Shown piece by piece: positions 46,373-57,400 of a DNA stretch of 64,000 nt (its first letter is position 1; the number at the start of each line of letters is the position of its first letter). Source of the DNA: Echinarachnius parma (taxonomy: Eukaryota > Echinodermata > Echinoidea > Clypeasteroida > Echinarachniidae); the NCBI GenBank assembly GCA_037951105.1, contig JBAMJV010005526.1:52501-116500 (forward strand), read 5' to 3'. A program made the position numbers and the translations under genes. Below the pieces are notes generated by a model. That model was not told the DNA's origin, searched no databases, and saw only the letters and a list, made by a program, of their open reading frames with translations.

Positions 46373-47389
46373 CATATCAATCAATCGGGTGTACCGGAAA
46401 GGGTTGAGGAAAGGGTTATAGGGTGAATGGCTTCGGATGAAGGATACAATTGTTTAAGGACATTATTTTAAAGGAGCATTATATACATTGGCATGGCGAA
46501 TAATATAATACACAATATTCATATTTACAAACACAATATCCCTCCCCTTCTTGATAAAAGACAAAAGTGATAGCTGGAGAGATAGAGAGAGAAAGATTGT
46601 GGAACAATTTGAGTAATCAATGGATGCAGAAAAACAGTTGGAAAGAAAGGCTAGAAGAATTGGGAGAGCAAAATAAACAATCATAGCAACTGCTTCAACA
46701 ACAGTACAAATACTTATTTACAATGGATATTGCACATCAAAATCTAACGCAACTAAAAACATGGACTGCAGTAGCGATAACAAGGAAAAGATAAAACGGG
46801 AGAGTGAGAGAGAGAAAATCTGAAAGCATGAGAATCGTAACTTCTAAACAATGACTGGCAAACTGCAGTGTATGGGCAGAGTACATTCAAACTAATATAT
46901 AACACGGCTGGAATCGAGTATACAAAATAATCAACTGAATGAGATTGAGAGCATTATTGAAAACATCTCATAAACTCTTTTAAAAACAATTATTAAAACA
47001 ACATCGTAACGCAAGCTTTGCATGTGAGGACATACAAAATATAAAGGTGAATGTGAACATTTAAGATGGCAAACAATAATGTAGCACGGAAATCTGAAAG
47101 CTTCTGGAATATTACAAAACAAAGTGAAAACAAGAAATCAAATGTCTGAGCAACTATTGGCTAGCACTGAAGTAAATGTAAAACAAAGTCCATAATCTCA
47201 TTCGTTCAAACTGTTCACAAATTAATGTCTTTCTAAGTACCAATCTAACTTCGACAAGTCCATGTGCACGAATCAATTTATTTCTAACTACAAATGTCTT
47301 ACTTCGACAAGTCCATTATCATTCCTCTCTCCTTTTTCTTTCTTAAGAGTCCATTTTTTTTTTTTACCCTAAAGTTCAATGTTCACATT
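46373..47389. other. Noncoding 3' part of the gag-only LTR element
   Basis: AT-rich, no ORF with motifs. Purine-rich blocks (GAGAGATAGAGAGAGAAAG near 46577) do not sit where a minus-strand polypurine tract should be. Confidence 0.5.
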
Positions 47390-48979
47390 CTATAATCGCG
47401 ATCGCGCACCTTTACCGGGATCATGCGGCCTGTGTCGCGAAGGCGATGATATGATCGTGCGCGTGGCGATGCGGTCATCTGTCGTTCTATGGTGTCGATG
47501 TGGTCGTCGCTGCGGACGTCGTTGTCGCGATAGATGGATTCGTCTACGCGGTCGGTCGGCGGAATCCTCGCGGACGCGGAAGTCTTCATCGCGCTTAGGT
47601 GGCTGTCTTTTGATGTCGGCATCGTCGTGGCTCATCGGGGCTTGGCTTAGCGGCAAACGCTCGAATATCGCGCGAGGTCTGTCTGATCGCGGCATGGTCA
47701 TCGTCTGTGAGGTCGGCTTCCTCGGCTTTTCGTGGCGAGCTGTCTCATCGCTCGCACTGCTACTGCTAGTCATCATCGCGGTGATCGTCACGGAGTGTGG
47801 ATACGCGTCATCGTCATCGGGTATCGCGGTTGGCTGGCACGCTTCGTCGGCGCTGGCAGCGTTGTCGTCGGTTACGTGGATCGGGGGACGTTCAGGCTCA
47901 TTGTCATGTTCAGGCTCTGCATCGTGGTCGTGTTCATGGTAGCTAGAGTTTGTGCCGTTGTCTGGATCACCATCGTGGTCGATCTCATTGTCTGGGCATG
48001 TCACATCGTTGTTGCAACTCTGCGCATCGTCGTCATGGTCATCGGGTGGATTACCATGGTCGTTGTCGCTGACCATAGCATCATCAGCTTTGGTGGGAAG
48101 GTCGGGATCATCATGATCATAGCATTGTTCATTGTCGTGATCGTCATCGGGCTTCATCGTGGCATCTGCTGGCGCTTTCTCGTTCTCTACGTCGTGGTCG
48201 GGGTCATGTTCGTACTGTTCTACTTCGTGGTCGAGATCATCGTCGTCTTCGACAGCGGGTGTGGCGAACGGGGATACTTCTTCGACATCTCGTGTCGGTC
48301 TCTCTGCGTCGATAGCACGTGTCACGGACGGGACTAGTTCGTCGACAGCTCGTGTCGGGGGATCTGCGTCGTCTGCATCGTCGACAGCTCGTGCCAGGGG
48401 ATCTGCGTCGTCTGCAATATCTTCTGGCTCTGCGTCGTCGACAGCTCGTGTCGCGGACGGGACTCTTTCATCGACAGCTCGTGTCGGGGGATCAGCTGCG
48501 TCGTCAGCAGTGATGTGGCATACGGCCTTCTCCTCGGCGTCGTCGACACTGCGTTTCGGGTACGGCCGCCGGATCTCTCCACCGACAGCTCGTGTCGGGA
48601 ACGTTGACTTGCTTGCAGTGTCATCCTCCTCCTGGTCATCGACAGCTCGTGTCGTCAGTGTCGACCTCCTGCAGTCGTACCACGCTGGTAGATAATGCAC
48701 CTCGTAATCACAAACTTCCCTGGCAGCTCGTGCCGTGTTGAAATAGTCTGTGAGGGCACTCAGTGTACGGTGGTACACAGTTCGATCACCCTCCGGATCG
48801 GAAACGACCAGGGTATCGAAAATATCCTGCACATCGGGACCAGCCACATATAGCAATATGGCTTCTTTTTTAACTGGATCCACCACGTGGGCTGCAGAGG
48901 CAATAAACTTCTCCAGGCTCTTCACCCATCTCCCCCAGGTTTGCGGAGAACGGGTATTGAATTGATCTGGGCACGCCAT
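47390..48979 (-). CDS. Gag-like protein with RAVDD repeats, 529 aa
   Basis: The first ~105 residues resemble a Gypsy-type Gag matrix/capsid N-terminus (TWGRWVKSLEKFI, KKEAILLYVAGPDVQDIFDTL, LTDYFNTARAAREVCDYEV), which would assemble particles around element RNA. Residues about 115-240 hold at least eight copies of a TRAVDD/ARAVDD motif in an acidic setting. Residues about 240-430 are extremely D/H/E-rich, and the last ~100 are rich in R and S. There is no zinc knuckle. The opposite-strand ORFs at 47379-48695 are shadows. The ORF begins 23 bases inside the element after the LTR. The intact frame suggests recent selection or youth. Confidence 0.8.
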   Translation of the reverse strand: MACPDQFNTRSPQTWGRWVKSLEKFIASAAHVVDPVKKEAILLYVAGPDVQDIFDTLVVSDPEGDRTVYHRTLSALTDYFNTARAAREVCDYEVHYLPAWYDCRRSTLTTRAVDDQEEDDTASKSTFPTRAVGGEIRRPYPKRSVDDAEEKAVCHITADDAADPPTRAVDERVPSATRAVDDAEPEDIADDADPLARAVDDADDADPPTRAVDELVPSVTRAIDAERPTRDVEEVSPFATPAVEDDDDLDHEVEQYEHDPDHDVENEKAPADATMKPDDDHDNEQCYDHDDPDLPTKADDAMVSDNDHGNPPDDHDDDAQSCNNDVTCPDNEIDHDGDPDNGTNSSYHEHDHDAEPEHDNEPERPPIHVTDDNAASADEACQPTAIPDDDDAYPHSVTITAMMTSSSSASDETARHEKPRKPTSQTMTMPRSDRPRAIFERLPLSQAPMSHDDADIKRQPPKRDEDFRVREDSADRPRRRIHLSRQRRPQRRPHRHHRTTDDRIATRTIISSPSRHRPHDPGKGARSRL

Positions 48980-49164
48980 GTGCTTAATCCTCAGTCGCCA
49001 ATTTTGTGTATGTAAAGTATACCGACTCAGGAGCGAGAAAGAGACATGACTGCTTGGTTTGGGAGTCAGAATGCAAGTACTTTATTCTTCATATCTCACA
49101 CTAATTCTAAATAACATTTCATACACTATACAAGGGATTTCACGGAGAGAAACACAATATGGTC

Positions 49165-51340
49165 CTCGTCCATTAAGACGTAAAGTTAATTGTGAGAATA
49201 TAGCACGACTTGGTGCTAACCTTGAAAATATAGATTGGTCTTGTGTTTATGATATTGATGAAGTAAATTGTTCATATGATATGTTTTGTGAAATTTTAAA
49301 TGGTCAATTAGATATTTGTATGCCAATCCAAAGAGATAAGGGTACTAATTATAAAAAAAATCCTAGACTACCTTGGATTTCCAAGTCTGTATTGCGATCG
49401 ATAAATAGAAAGAATAACCTTTATTATAAATATAAGTTAGTTGGAACTGAACAATCTAAAATAAAATATACATCGTATAAAAATACTCTGACTAAAATAA
49501 TTCGTTTGGAAAAGAGAAAATATTTTGTGGATCGCTTAGAATTATATAAGCATGATATGCAAAATACGTGGAAAATTATTAAACAAGCAATGAATATAGT
49601 AAAAAATAAATGTGACATAACTAAAATTAATGTTGATAATGAGATTGTGGAAGATCCTAATGTTATACCTAATATTTTTAATAAATACTTTTCTTCTGTT
49701 GGGGACAATTTAGCTAGAGATATTCCGCCGACTGATAAACACTTTGTTGATTTTTTAGGCCCCACAAATCCAAATTCAATTTTTTTTTACTCCTATACAT
49801 AAATTTGAGATATTAGATATTGTTTCTAATTTAAATAATAAGAAAAGTTCTGGTTGTGATGGTATAAATAATTGTATTTTAAAAGGCATTATTCCTTACA
49901 TAGTAGATCCATTAGTTCATATTTTTAATTTGTCCTTCTTAAATGGTGAAGTCCCTGACACAATGAAAATAGCTAAAGTTATTCCCTTATTCAAAAAGGG
50001 TGATAAGTTAGACATTACAAATTATCGTCCAATTTCTTTATTACCTTCTATTTCTAAGATACTAGAAAAAATTATATCCATTCGATTAGTTTCCTTTTTA
50101 AAAAATGAAAATATTCTTTCGAACTTTCAGTTTGGTTTTAGAGAAAAATATAGTACTACCCATGCTTTATTATCTTTTATTGAGAAAGTAGCACATGCTA
50201 TTGACAAATCTTCCCACATGGTGGGTATTTTTCTAGATTTCTCCAAGGCCTTCGACACAGTTAACCATGATATTTTACTTTATAAACTTTCCCATTACGG
50301 TGTGCGTGGTAAGGCCTTGGAGTGGTTCAGTGGTTTCAAATGGAGTGGTTTCAAATAGACAGCAATATGTATTTGTAAATAATCATACTTCAGAGTTACG
50401 TAATATATCTTGTGGCGTCCCACAAGGAAGCATCTTAGGCCCACTCTTATTTATTTTATATATTAATGATTTTAGTAGGTCATCTGATGTTTTATCGTTT
50501 GTTCTTTTTGCCGATGACACTAACTTATTTTTTTCTCACGATAATCCACACACTCTTGCAGAAACAATCAATGTTGAATTAGTTAAGGTATTAAAGTGGA
50601 TTAGAGCAAATAAATTATCATTAAATTTGCAGAAAACTAAATATATGCTTTTTAGTAAGTCTATACATTCCTTACCCATAGATATTGCTTTTGAAGATTT
50701 TGTATTGGAAAATGTTTCTAACATTAAATTTTTAGGGGTTACTGTAGATAATCAACTTTCATGGAAATTTCATATAAATAATATTTGTAAAGATATTTCT
50801 CGCAATATTGGTATTATTAATAGATTAAAATTTCACCTCCCCTTAGCATCCTTACTTATGTTGTATTCATCTCTGATATTACCATACTTAAATTATGGTA
50901 TTTAAACTTGGGGTAACACCCACGTTACGTTATTAGATAAATTGTTATTATTGCAAAAGAAAGCACTGCGTATTATTTGTAATATGGCCCCACGCTCTCA
51001 CACAGACTCGCTATTTTTAGATAATGATATATTAAAAATTAAGGACTTATATTTATTTCAACTCGGTCAGTTTATGTATAATTATAATAACAATACTTTA
51101 CCCGCAATTTTTAATGAAATGTTTTTAAAAAATCAATTAGTTCATAAGTACCCAACACGACATTCGGGAGAATTCCATTTGCCCTTATTAAGAACGTTGT
51201 TAGCTCAAAATACATTTATTTATACTGCTCCCAAATTTTGGAATACTCTCAATGATTATATTAAAAATGCAACTTCATTTAATTTGTTCAAGAAAAGGAT
51301 TAAATTATTATTATTACAATCTTATAAAACTCCTAGTTAG
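49165..51340 (+). pseudogene. LINE B reverse transcriptase half
   Basis: Frames 49165-49799, 49800-50358, 50267-50905 and 50942-51340 together give a full RT order: PWISKSVLRSINRKN, SGCDGINNCILKG, YRPISLLPSISKILEKI, FGFREKYSTTHALL, DFSKAFDTVNHDI, GVPQGSILGPLLF, FADDTNLFF and LGVTVDNQLSW, then the C-terminal domain. Disruptions: a slip at a T-run near 49780, a 15-bp tandem duplication (AGTGGTTTCAAATGG near 50325-50355), and a stop at about 50903. The catalytic FADD is intact, but the copy is inactive. Confidence 0.88.
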
Positions 51341-52109
51341 TCAATAAAAGGTCATCATTTATATGCTTGTGTTATTGTTCACTAAAAACTTGCCTTCCAT
51401 ATTCTTTGATTTTTTTTGTATTGAGCGCTATTATATCACTTATACTCGTATGCGTGAACAGTTCTGTCTATCCATATCCAACCATCCTTTCTCTTCATGT
51501 TACCTCTATACATATTACTTTCACATCTTTTCATTCACTCTTAATCTTATCTATTTGGCATCCTGTGCTATCTTGTGCTATGCACGTTGTGCAGTACTGA
51601 CGTTGTGTTGTGTTGTGTCGTATTGTTTTGTTCTGCTCGTCGAAGTCTCTGTCGGCCCACATCTTTATTTGTTTTTAGTAATCTTTACTGGAAGCAATTT
51701 TCAACTAAAATGTACAATTTATTGTTAATTACAAACAAAATACGTTTTAAAGTATAATTTGATTTTATTATGAATTATGATTTAATTGCTTTATTATTAC
51801 CCGAGGGGTCCACAATCTACAAGCATTGCTTTTTAGTAGATCCCTCCATTTCCAAATATATTATTTACCATAATTATATGATTGTAGTTTTCATTGTACA
51901 GCTATTTCAATTTATTTCACACATGTAAACCTTGTATTTTTTGTACATTGCTACGTATTTAAATTTTGTTTGGAAATGAAATAAACTAAACTGAACTGAA
52001 CTGAAACGAGTAATTCATCAGCCTATTTCCTGATTTTGGGTGATTTTGAGACCCTAAACGAGATACTCGAGTATCTCGCCTGATCGTGAAAAACCACCCT
52101 AATTACTCG

Positions 52110-52492
52110 GGCATTTGTCTGCGGAGCATTTGGCGGCGGAGCAAATGTCAGCGGAGCAATTGTCGCGGAGCAATTGTCGGCGGAGCAAATGTCGCGGAGC
52201 AATTGTCGCAGCTTCGGAGCATTTGTCGGCGGAGCAAATGTCGGCGGAGCAAATGTCGGCGGAGCAAATGTCGGTGGAGCATTTGTCGGCGGAGCAATTG
52301 TCAGCGGAGCAAATGTCGGCGGAGCATTTGTCGGCGGAGCAAATGTCGGCGGAGCATTTGTCGGCGGAGCAATTGTCGGCGGAGCATTTGTCGGCGGAGT
52401 AAATATCGCGGAGCATTTGTCGCGGAGCATTTGTCGCATTTTTCGGAGCAAATGTCGGCGGAGCATATGTCGGCGGAGCATATGTCATGGAA
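52110..52492. repeat. 15-bp minisatellite (CGGAGCAAATGTCGG)
   Basis: About 25 head-to-tail copies of GGCGGAGCAAATGTC with AATTGTC and ATTTGTC variants. All three + frames and several - frames stay open because the 15-bp unit keeps phase. This explains the long repetitive ORFs on both strands. Confidence 0.93.
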
Positions 52493-53211
52493 CCTTCGCT
52501 GGGCACCACAATTCTTTGTAGTTCGCCGGGAAGTACCCCCGAACGCCGGATGTTCTGGTTGCACACATTTGTTATTCCTTTTTCCCTCATTTTTGTGTGT
52601 CCTCATTATTATTGCATAAGTCTGCCCTTGTATGTTTTTATTATGGCACAAATCTGCCTTCGTATTTTATAATTGTAATGGCATAGGTCTGCCTTTTGTA
52701 TTCATATATGACATATAAGGTAGTTGAATTGGTTCATTCCTACTCTCACATAGTTGGTGTTCTGTCAGACATGTGGGTAGTTACTGTGGGCTTGATCACC
52801 CCATCGTGCTGCCTCCAGTTTGGCGGAACTTGCCTTCTCCAGGGTTCAGTGCGCGCAGTTTCCTTGGAGATTGGCTTGGGTATCATACAAGCCGTATGTT
52901 TTTTTTATATTTTTTTTATTCTCCCACTTCTGCAATATATAGTTTTATGTATACAGTTCTCGTGATACTATCCATTGTTAGTATTTTTCGCATTGCCTTA
53001 CTTGTTCAAATTCTTCCGTGGTTATAGATATATCGTATGTTTAGGTTTACATGATTCACGTGTACCCTTTATTAACTGTCCAGTGTCGTTTGCACTGCCG
53101 TTACACTCGGTGCCTGATGGATGTTACTGTTATATTAATTTCATGTTCTTTTGTTCGCCTTTATTTGGTTGTCATTGACTCGCGGGACCTCGTCTGGGGC
53201 CCGGGGGGATA
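52493..53211 (+). other. Possible 3' internal part of an LTR element
   Basis: More GC-balanced than its surroundings, ending in a polypurine-like CTGGGGCCCGGGGGGATA immediately before a TGTGACGG LTR-type start. Short ORFs (52773-53027, 53051-53269) have no clear pol motif. Confidence 0.4.
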
Positions 53212-53359
53212 TGTGACGGTGTTGGAAAAAACAATAAACGCCCTCTACGAGAGAGAGCAGCAACAATAATGGCTGAAAATGGAAGATGTTGTTCGCAGTC
53301 TCGGTTATTCGAATGTTGATGTCTCCTAAGTCTTAGATCCTGTACCCTAACCCGCAACA
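53212..53359 (+). repeat. Probable solo/3' LTR
   Basis: It starts TGTGACGGTG after a polypurine tract, contains AATAAA near 53231, and ends CGCAACA. 148 bp. No second copy exists in the window, so the call rests on context. Confidence 0.45.
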
Positions 53360-53439
53360 ATTTTAACGACGTTGCATTTCCATGAAAATTATTTTAGAAA
53401 AAAATGTCAACAAAATAAATGCATGATCTCCATTAGCAG

Positions 53440-53530
53440 GCATATCACATGAGAACGCACCAGTCTGGTGCGTAGCACACGCGGGGAATCCCTGGCTGGC
53501 CGTGTATATGACGAATGAGGAAGCCATTTT
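53440..53530 (+). promoter_or_regulatory. Gene 3 promoter region with kappaB-like site
   Basis: GGGGAATCCC at 53483-53492 matches GGGRNWYYCC and aligns with the first GGGGAATCC of the gene 2 upstream region. Conserved flanks are CTGGTGCGT upstream and TGACGAATGAGG downstream. The probable LTR at 53212-53359 ends about 120 bp upstream. Confidence 0.5.
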
Positions 53531-53615
53531 TTAAACATAGATATAATAATAATTTTCGCTATTCTGGATTAATGATTTTGAGTCATGTATATCGTTCCGA
53601 AGAACCCATGAAAAG
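53505..53615 (+). other. Gene 3 exon 1 (5' UTR), approximate start
   Basis: Similar to 19034-19130 of gene 2, ending in the same GAACCCATGAAAAG|GTGAG. The ATG at 53608 would give a 16-codon upstream ORF after splicing, ending at TAG 54163-54165, overlapping the main ATG out of frame. Confidence 0.6.
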
Positions 53616-54122
53616 GTGAGTACACCACCGGTATTCTAGTTGGATATTATGTATAATTCATCAATCTGCACAGCATTTGACTAATTTTCATGTAATAAGT
53701 TTATATAGAACATACACTGACATATAGATGTACATGTATGTTTTGTATATTTTTATATAAAGAACTTATATCCAAAAGGCGCTAAATCTACTTGTTCAAC
53801 TTTGGAGAAAAGCAGTTTTCTTTGTCTAACTTTGTACACATGCTTATTGCCTTTTAAAAATTTTGATTGGGTAATTCGTCCTAAAATTTGTTGATCTTGG
53901 GATAATTGTTCGTAGTAAAAGATTCTCCATCTAGTGAATCCAGTCTCATTATTATCCCTATTAAATTGCAGTACACAATACACAACTGTAAATGGGAATT
54001 AAGTGCTTCATGAGCTAAAATAGTTGTTTAACCGGTATGAACCATGACATAGATTATCCATATGTTATGTCAATGATTATTCAAACATGTTTATTGAAAA
54101 TGTTATCTATCTCTGTATACAG

Positions 54123-54405
54123 GGTTAAATCAACATGCAAGGTATACCTGATCGGAAACTACTAGACTTGGTTGCAAGTATTGGATGTAGGCATGATACT
54201 GTCACAAAGCTTGGCGTAGCTCTAGGTATTCCATTTCCTACCCTCGATGTCTATCATGGAATGAACAAAGGATCTACTCAGGGAACGTTAACAATGCTCA
54301 TAGCCTGGAAGGAAGGCATCTCACTCGGTGAACAGGTGACGAAATTGAGGGCAGCGTTGATAGAAGCGAGACTGACAGAAATAGCAGAGAGATTGCTCCC
54401 AGCAG
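54123..54405 (+). CDS. Gene 3 exon 2, Death-domain exon
   Basis: Acceptor TATACAG|G at 54122/54123, ATG at 54135, donor AGCAG|GTGGTT at 54405/54406. The coding length (271 nt) and end phase equal those of gene 2. It aligns without gaps to gene 2, with W58 kept in LIAWK and LTEIAE near the end. Differences cluster in residues 5-21 and 60-65. Confidence 0.85.
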
Positions 54406-57400
54406 GTGGTTTATATTATATATTGAATAAAATCAAATTATTTTTGTGTCAATTTGTTGCTTATTTAGTTGTAACATGACTACATGATTATAAATAGAAA
54501 CAAAGTTACAAAACAACGTATACAGACATTCTCAAATTAATAATCATTATACGGTGAAGACAACGAATTAGTCTTTTTACTTGCGGTGTTACTTTGATAT
54601 CCAGGCGATCTTAAAGAGCATTACTGTAAGGTGGCTAAAGCCGGGTGCCCATTTCGCGATCTGCGCTTGCGAACTAGCCCGAGTTGCTAGCGATCTCTGT
54701 TCGGTGTGAATCGCATCAGTTCGCCGCGAGTCAGCCCGATCTTATTGCGTACGCGATCTTTTCGGTGCCCACTTATGCTACAGTCACAAATGGTCTGATT
54801 TGGGTTACGGCGCCCGTACGATGCCACTTTTAGGTGAAATTTTGGGGGAATCTTGCGGCGCTCGCACGGGTGCCGTGGCTATCGTACGGTCGCCGTTGCA
54901 TTTTTCCTCGCCGTACGATGTCAACAATTTGTTTAACGCGGAGTTAAAAAAAAAAGAAGCATCGTAGACACATAGTAGAGAGCATCGGACGGGCACCACA
55001 AGGGCATCGCACGGGCACAGCACGGACATCTCAGCCTTTTTTTTTCGAATATCGTACGATTTTGAGACTGAATATTTGGCCACTCAAATCGTACGGGTAC
55101 CGTGGAGTCACCGTAAGAGTACCTTAAGGCACCCGTACGGGCACTTAGTTTGTGTTCACGGGGGCCGTGCGATTTATGTTTTATTTTAAGACAAAGGTCA
55201 TCGTACGGGGCCCGGAGAATATGTGACTGCTACTCTAAAATACCACAGACATCGTACGATATCACGATTTCCCCAAATCGTAGAAAATCCGCAGTAGGGA
55301 GAAAAATCGTACGGTGCCCGGACCATTTGTGACTGTAGCATTAGCGATCTCACGGCGACTTCCCCTGAGAAATGCATTGTCCCGATTTCCACGCATGCGT
55401 GCATGGTCGAGGATTACAGCCAGGCATTGTTCGCTCTTGCTCGTTTTGACATCATAATCCGCTTTGCGAGTTTTTTTATAAACCCAGTGCCCACTTTGCG
55501 ATCTGCGCCTAGCGATCTAGAGCGATCTTGCCCGAATAGGAGCGATCTAGAGCGATCTTGCCCGAATAGGAGCGATCCCCTGAGATCTGTGGTTAAGTCG
55601 CAAGGTGGGCACCAATGGCCGCACCAGATCGCTGTAAATCGCGTCCGCAAGGGTGGTGTTGGTTGCGGTCGCCAGGTTTTGGACATGTTAAAAAATGTCG
55701 TTCTCCATCGCATGTCGGGCGGGATCGCAAAAATGGCAAGCCGTTTGAACAATTATTCATATTTCCTGATAACAAGAATTCAATCCTTGATATCAAGAAT
55801 TCTGTTTTTATATATCAATAATTAAATTCTTGATATCAGAATTGGATTTCTTGATATCAAGAATTCCATTTCTTGATATAAAGAATTTAATTCCTGAAAT
55901 CATGAATTACCATTGGTTAACAACAGAAAATGATTTCTTTATATCAAGAATTCGATGCTCAGTAATGCGAAACTACTTTACAAAGGCGCCCTGCAAGAAT
56001 CAAGAATTCTTTTCTGAATATCAAGTAATAAATTCTTGATATCACGAAATGATTTGTTGTTGCTAAGCAATGGTAATTCTTGATATCAAGAAAAGGAAAT
56101 AAATGTTAAAACGACTAGCCATGACTGGCCATGCACACACATTCAACAAATTCAATAAATTCCAAATCAAACAAGCGTGAATTCCTAGAAATTGTATTCC
56201 TTGACAATGCGTGGAAATGGGGTCAAGGCATGACCCAGAAGAGGTCACACTGAAAGGATCGCGTGCACAATGAAATCGGGCTGACTCACCAATCCTCACG
56301 GCGAACTGGTGCGATCTAGCCCAATGCCCACTGTGCGATCTGCGTTTGCGAACTAGCCCGAGTTGAAAGTGACCTCGCATCTATGCAAATCGCACCAGTT
56401 CGCCGCGAATGCGATCGAGACCGATCTGGTCGCCAGATGTTTGAACGTGTCAAAACCCCGGCGACCGCAAGTGACACCACCCTTGCGGACGCGAGTTACA
56501 GCGATCTGATGCGGCCACTGGTGCCCACTTTGCGACTTAACCACAGATCTCAGGGGATCGCTCCTATTCGGGCAAGATCGCTCGAGATCGCTAGGCGCAG
56601 ATCGCCAAGTGGGCACCCGGCTTTAGTCTTAAAATCCATGCGTGGTCCAGTGATCAGGTAGGTCTATGCAGTGATGGATGGATAAATAGAAGAAAATTCA
56701 CTGATTCCAAATGATGTGAAATGGTGGGATTGTATGATATCCATAAATGGGACAGGTTGTCGAGGTTTTTGCTTCTGTCGTCCTCAGTTGTTTTTAAAGG
56801 GATCGTATATTTTGTTTTCGAGGGCGTTTCAAGAAATAATTAATTTGAGAGGTAATGAAAAACAAAATGTAATACTTGGAAGAGCACGTGATTGTAAATA
56901 TAAAACAAACTTTATTTGATCAAAATCAATTGAGAATCAGCTGAAATATCAATTATACAGGGTGGCCCCAAAAAATGGAACGGGGCACTTCCCAAAATAA
57001 AATAATAAAATGATTATGTCCATCGGATAGGATGTCTTTTCCAAAGAAAACGATACCAAGAACAACCAATTCGGTCGTGTACTTTTTGTTTTAGGGCGCT
57101 GTGAGTGACACCATGTCAGATTTCCTTTTTTGGCAATTTTTACCCAGTCAGTGCTAGATAAATCGCTATTACTGCCCGCCATACTGCATTGAAGAGCGAG
57201 CAATACGCGTGCCATTGTTAGTGTACATTCAGTTGTGTCCGATCGAGAGAATGGGCATAGTTGTCTAATGCTATGAGGGGCATGAAGTGCAATTTATCAG
57301 GCAGTGACTCGGTAAAAAATGACAAAAATGGGAACCTGACATGGTCTCACTTAAGACGTCCTACAACAAAAACTGCTCGTCCAAACTTACCGTTCTTGGT

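Larger units (their letters stand above)
46210..49159 (-). mobile_element. Gag-only LTR retrotransposon inserted in LINE B
   Basis: Short terminal direct repeats (about 160 bp, 46210-46372 and 49002-49159) share ATGTAAAGTATACCGACTC and GGGATTTCACGGAGAG. The 5-bp target duplication TGGTC is at 46205-46209 and 49160-49164. Read on the minus strand, the 5' LTR is followed by TTGGCGACTGAGGATTAAG, a primer-binding-type sequence, and then at once by the gag-like ORF. No protease, RT or integrase is present, so it is non-autonomous. Confidence 0.85.
45279..52016 (+). mobile_element. LINE B, degenerate, split by an LTR element
   Basis: An endonuclease-RT LINE related to LINE C. The 5' half is 45279-46204 and the 3' half 49165-52016. 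Its (ACTGA)n-like tail lies at about 51984-52016. The gag-only LTR element at 46210-49159 interrupts it. Removing that element and one TGGTC copy leaves the frame continuous across the site. Confidence 0.88.
54635..56626. mobile_element. Nested TIR element complex in gene 3 intron
   Basis: Outer inverted termini CTAAAGCCGGGTGCCCA / GGGCACCCGGCTTTAG. The interior repeats words such as GCGATCT, TGCCCACTTTGCGATC and AGCCCGAG. The segment 55488-55690 is an inverted counterpart of about 56430-56600. A second element (54776-55340) and a palindrome cluster (55750-56095) are nested inside. No transposase. There is no clean direct repeat outside the outer ends (left TAA, right TTA). Confidence 0.7.

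Noticed and set aside
47379-48695. Long + strand ORFs opposite the Gag-like gene
   Set aside because: They are shadows of the minus-strand ORF: low-complexity S/A/R/V composition without motifs.
52023-52651. Repetitive ORFs on both strands
   Set aside because: They are produced by the 15-bp minisatellite keeping phase.
55403-56661. ORFs of 60-140 aa on both strands
   Set aside because: They arise from GCGATC-type word repeats in nested TIR elements.
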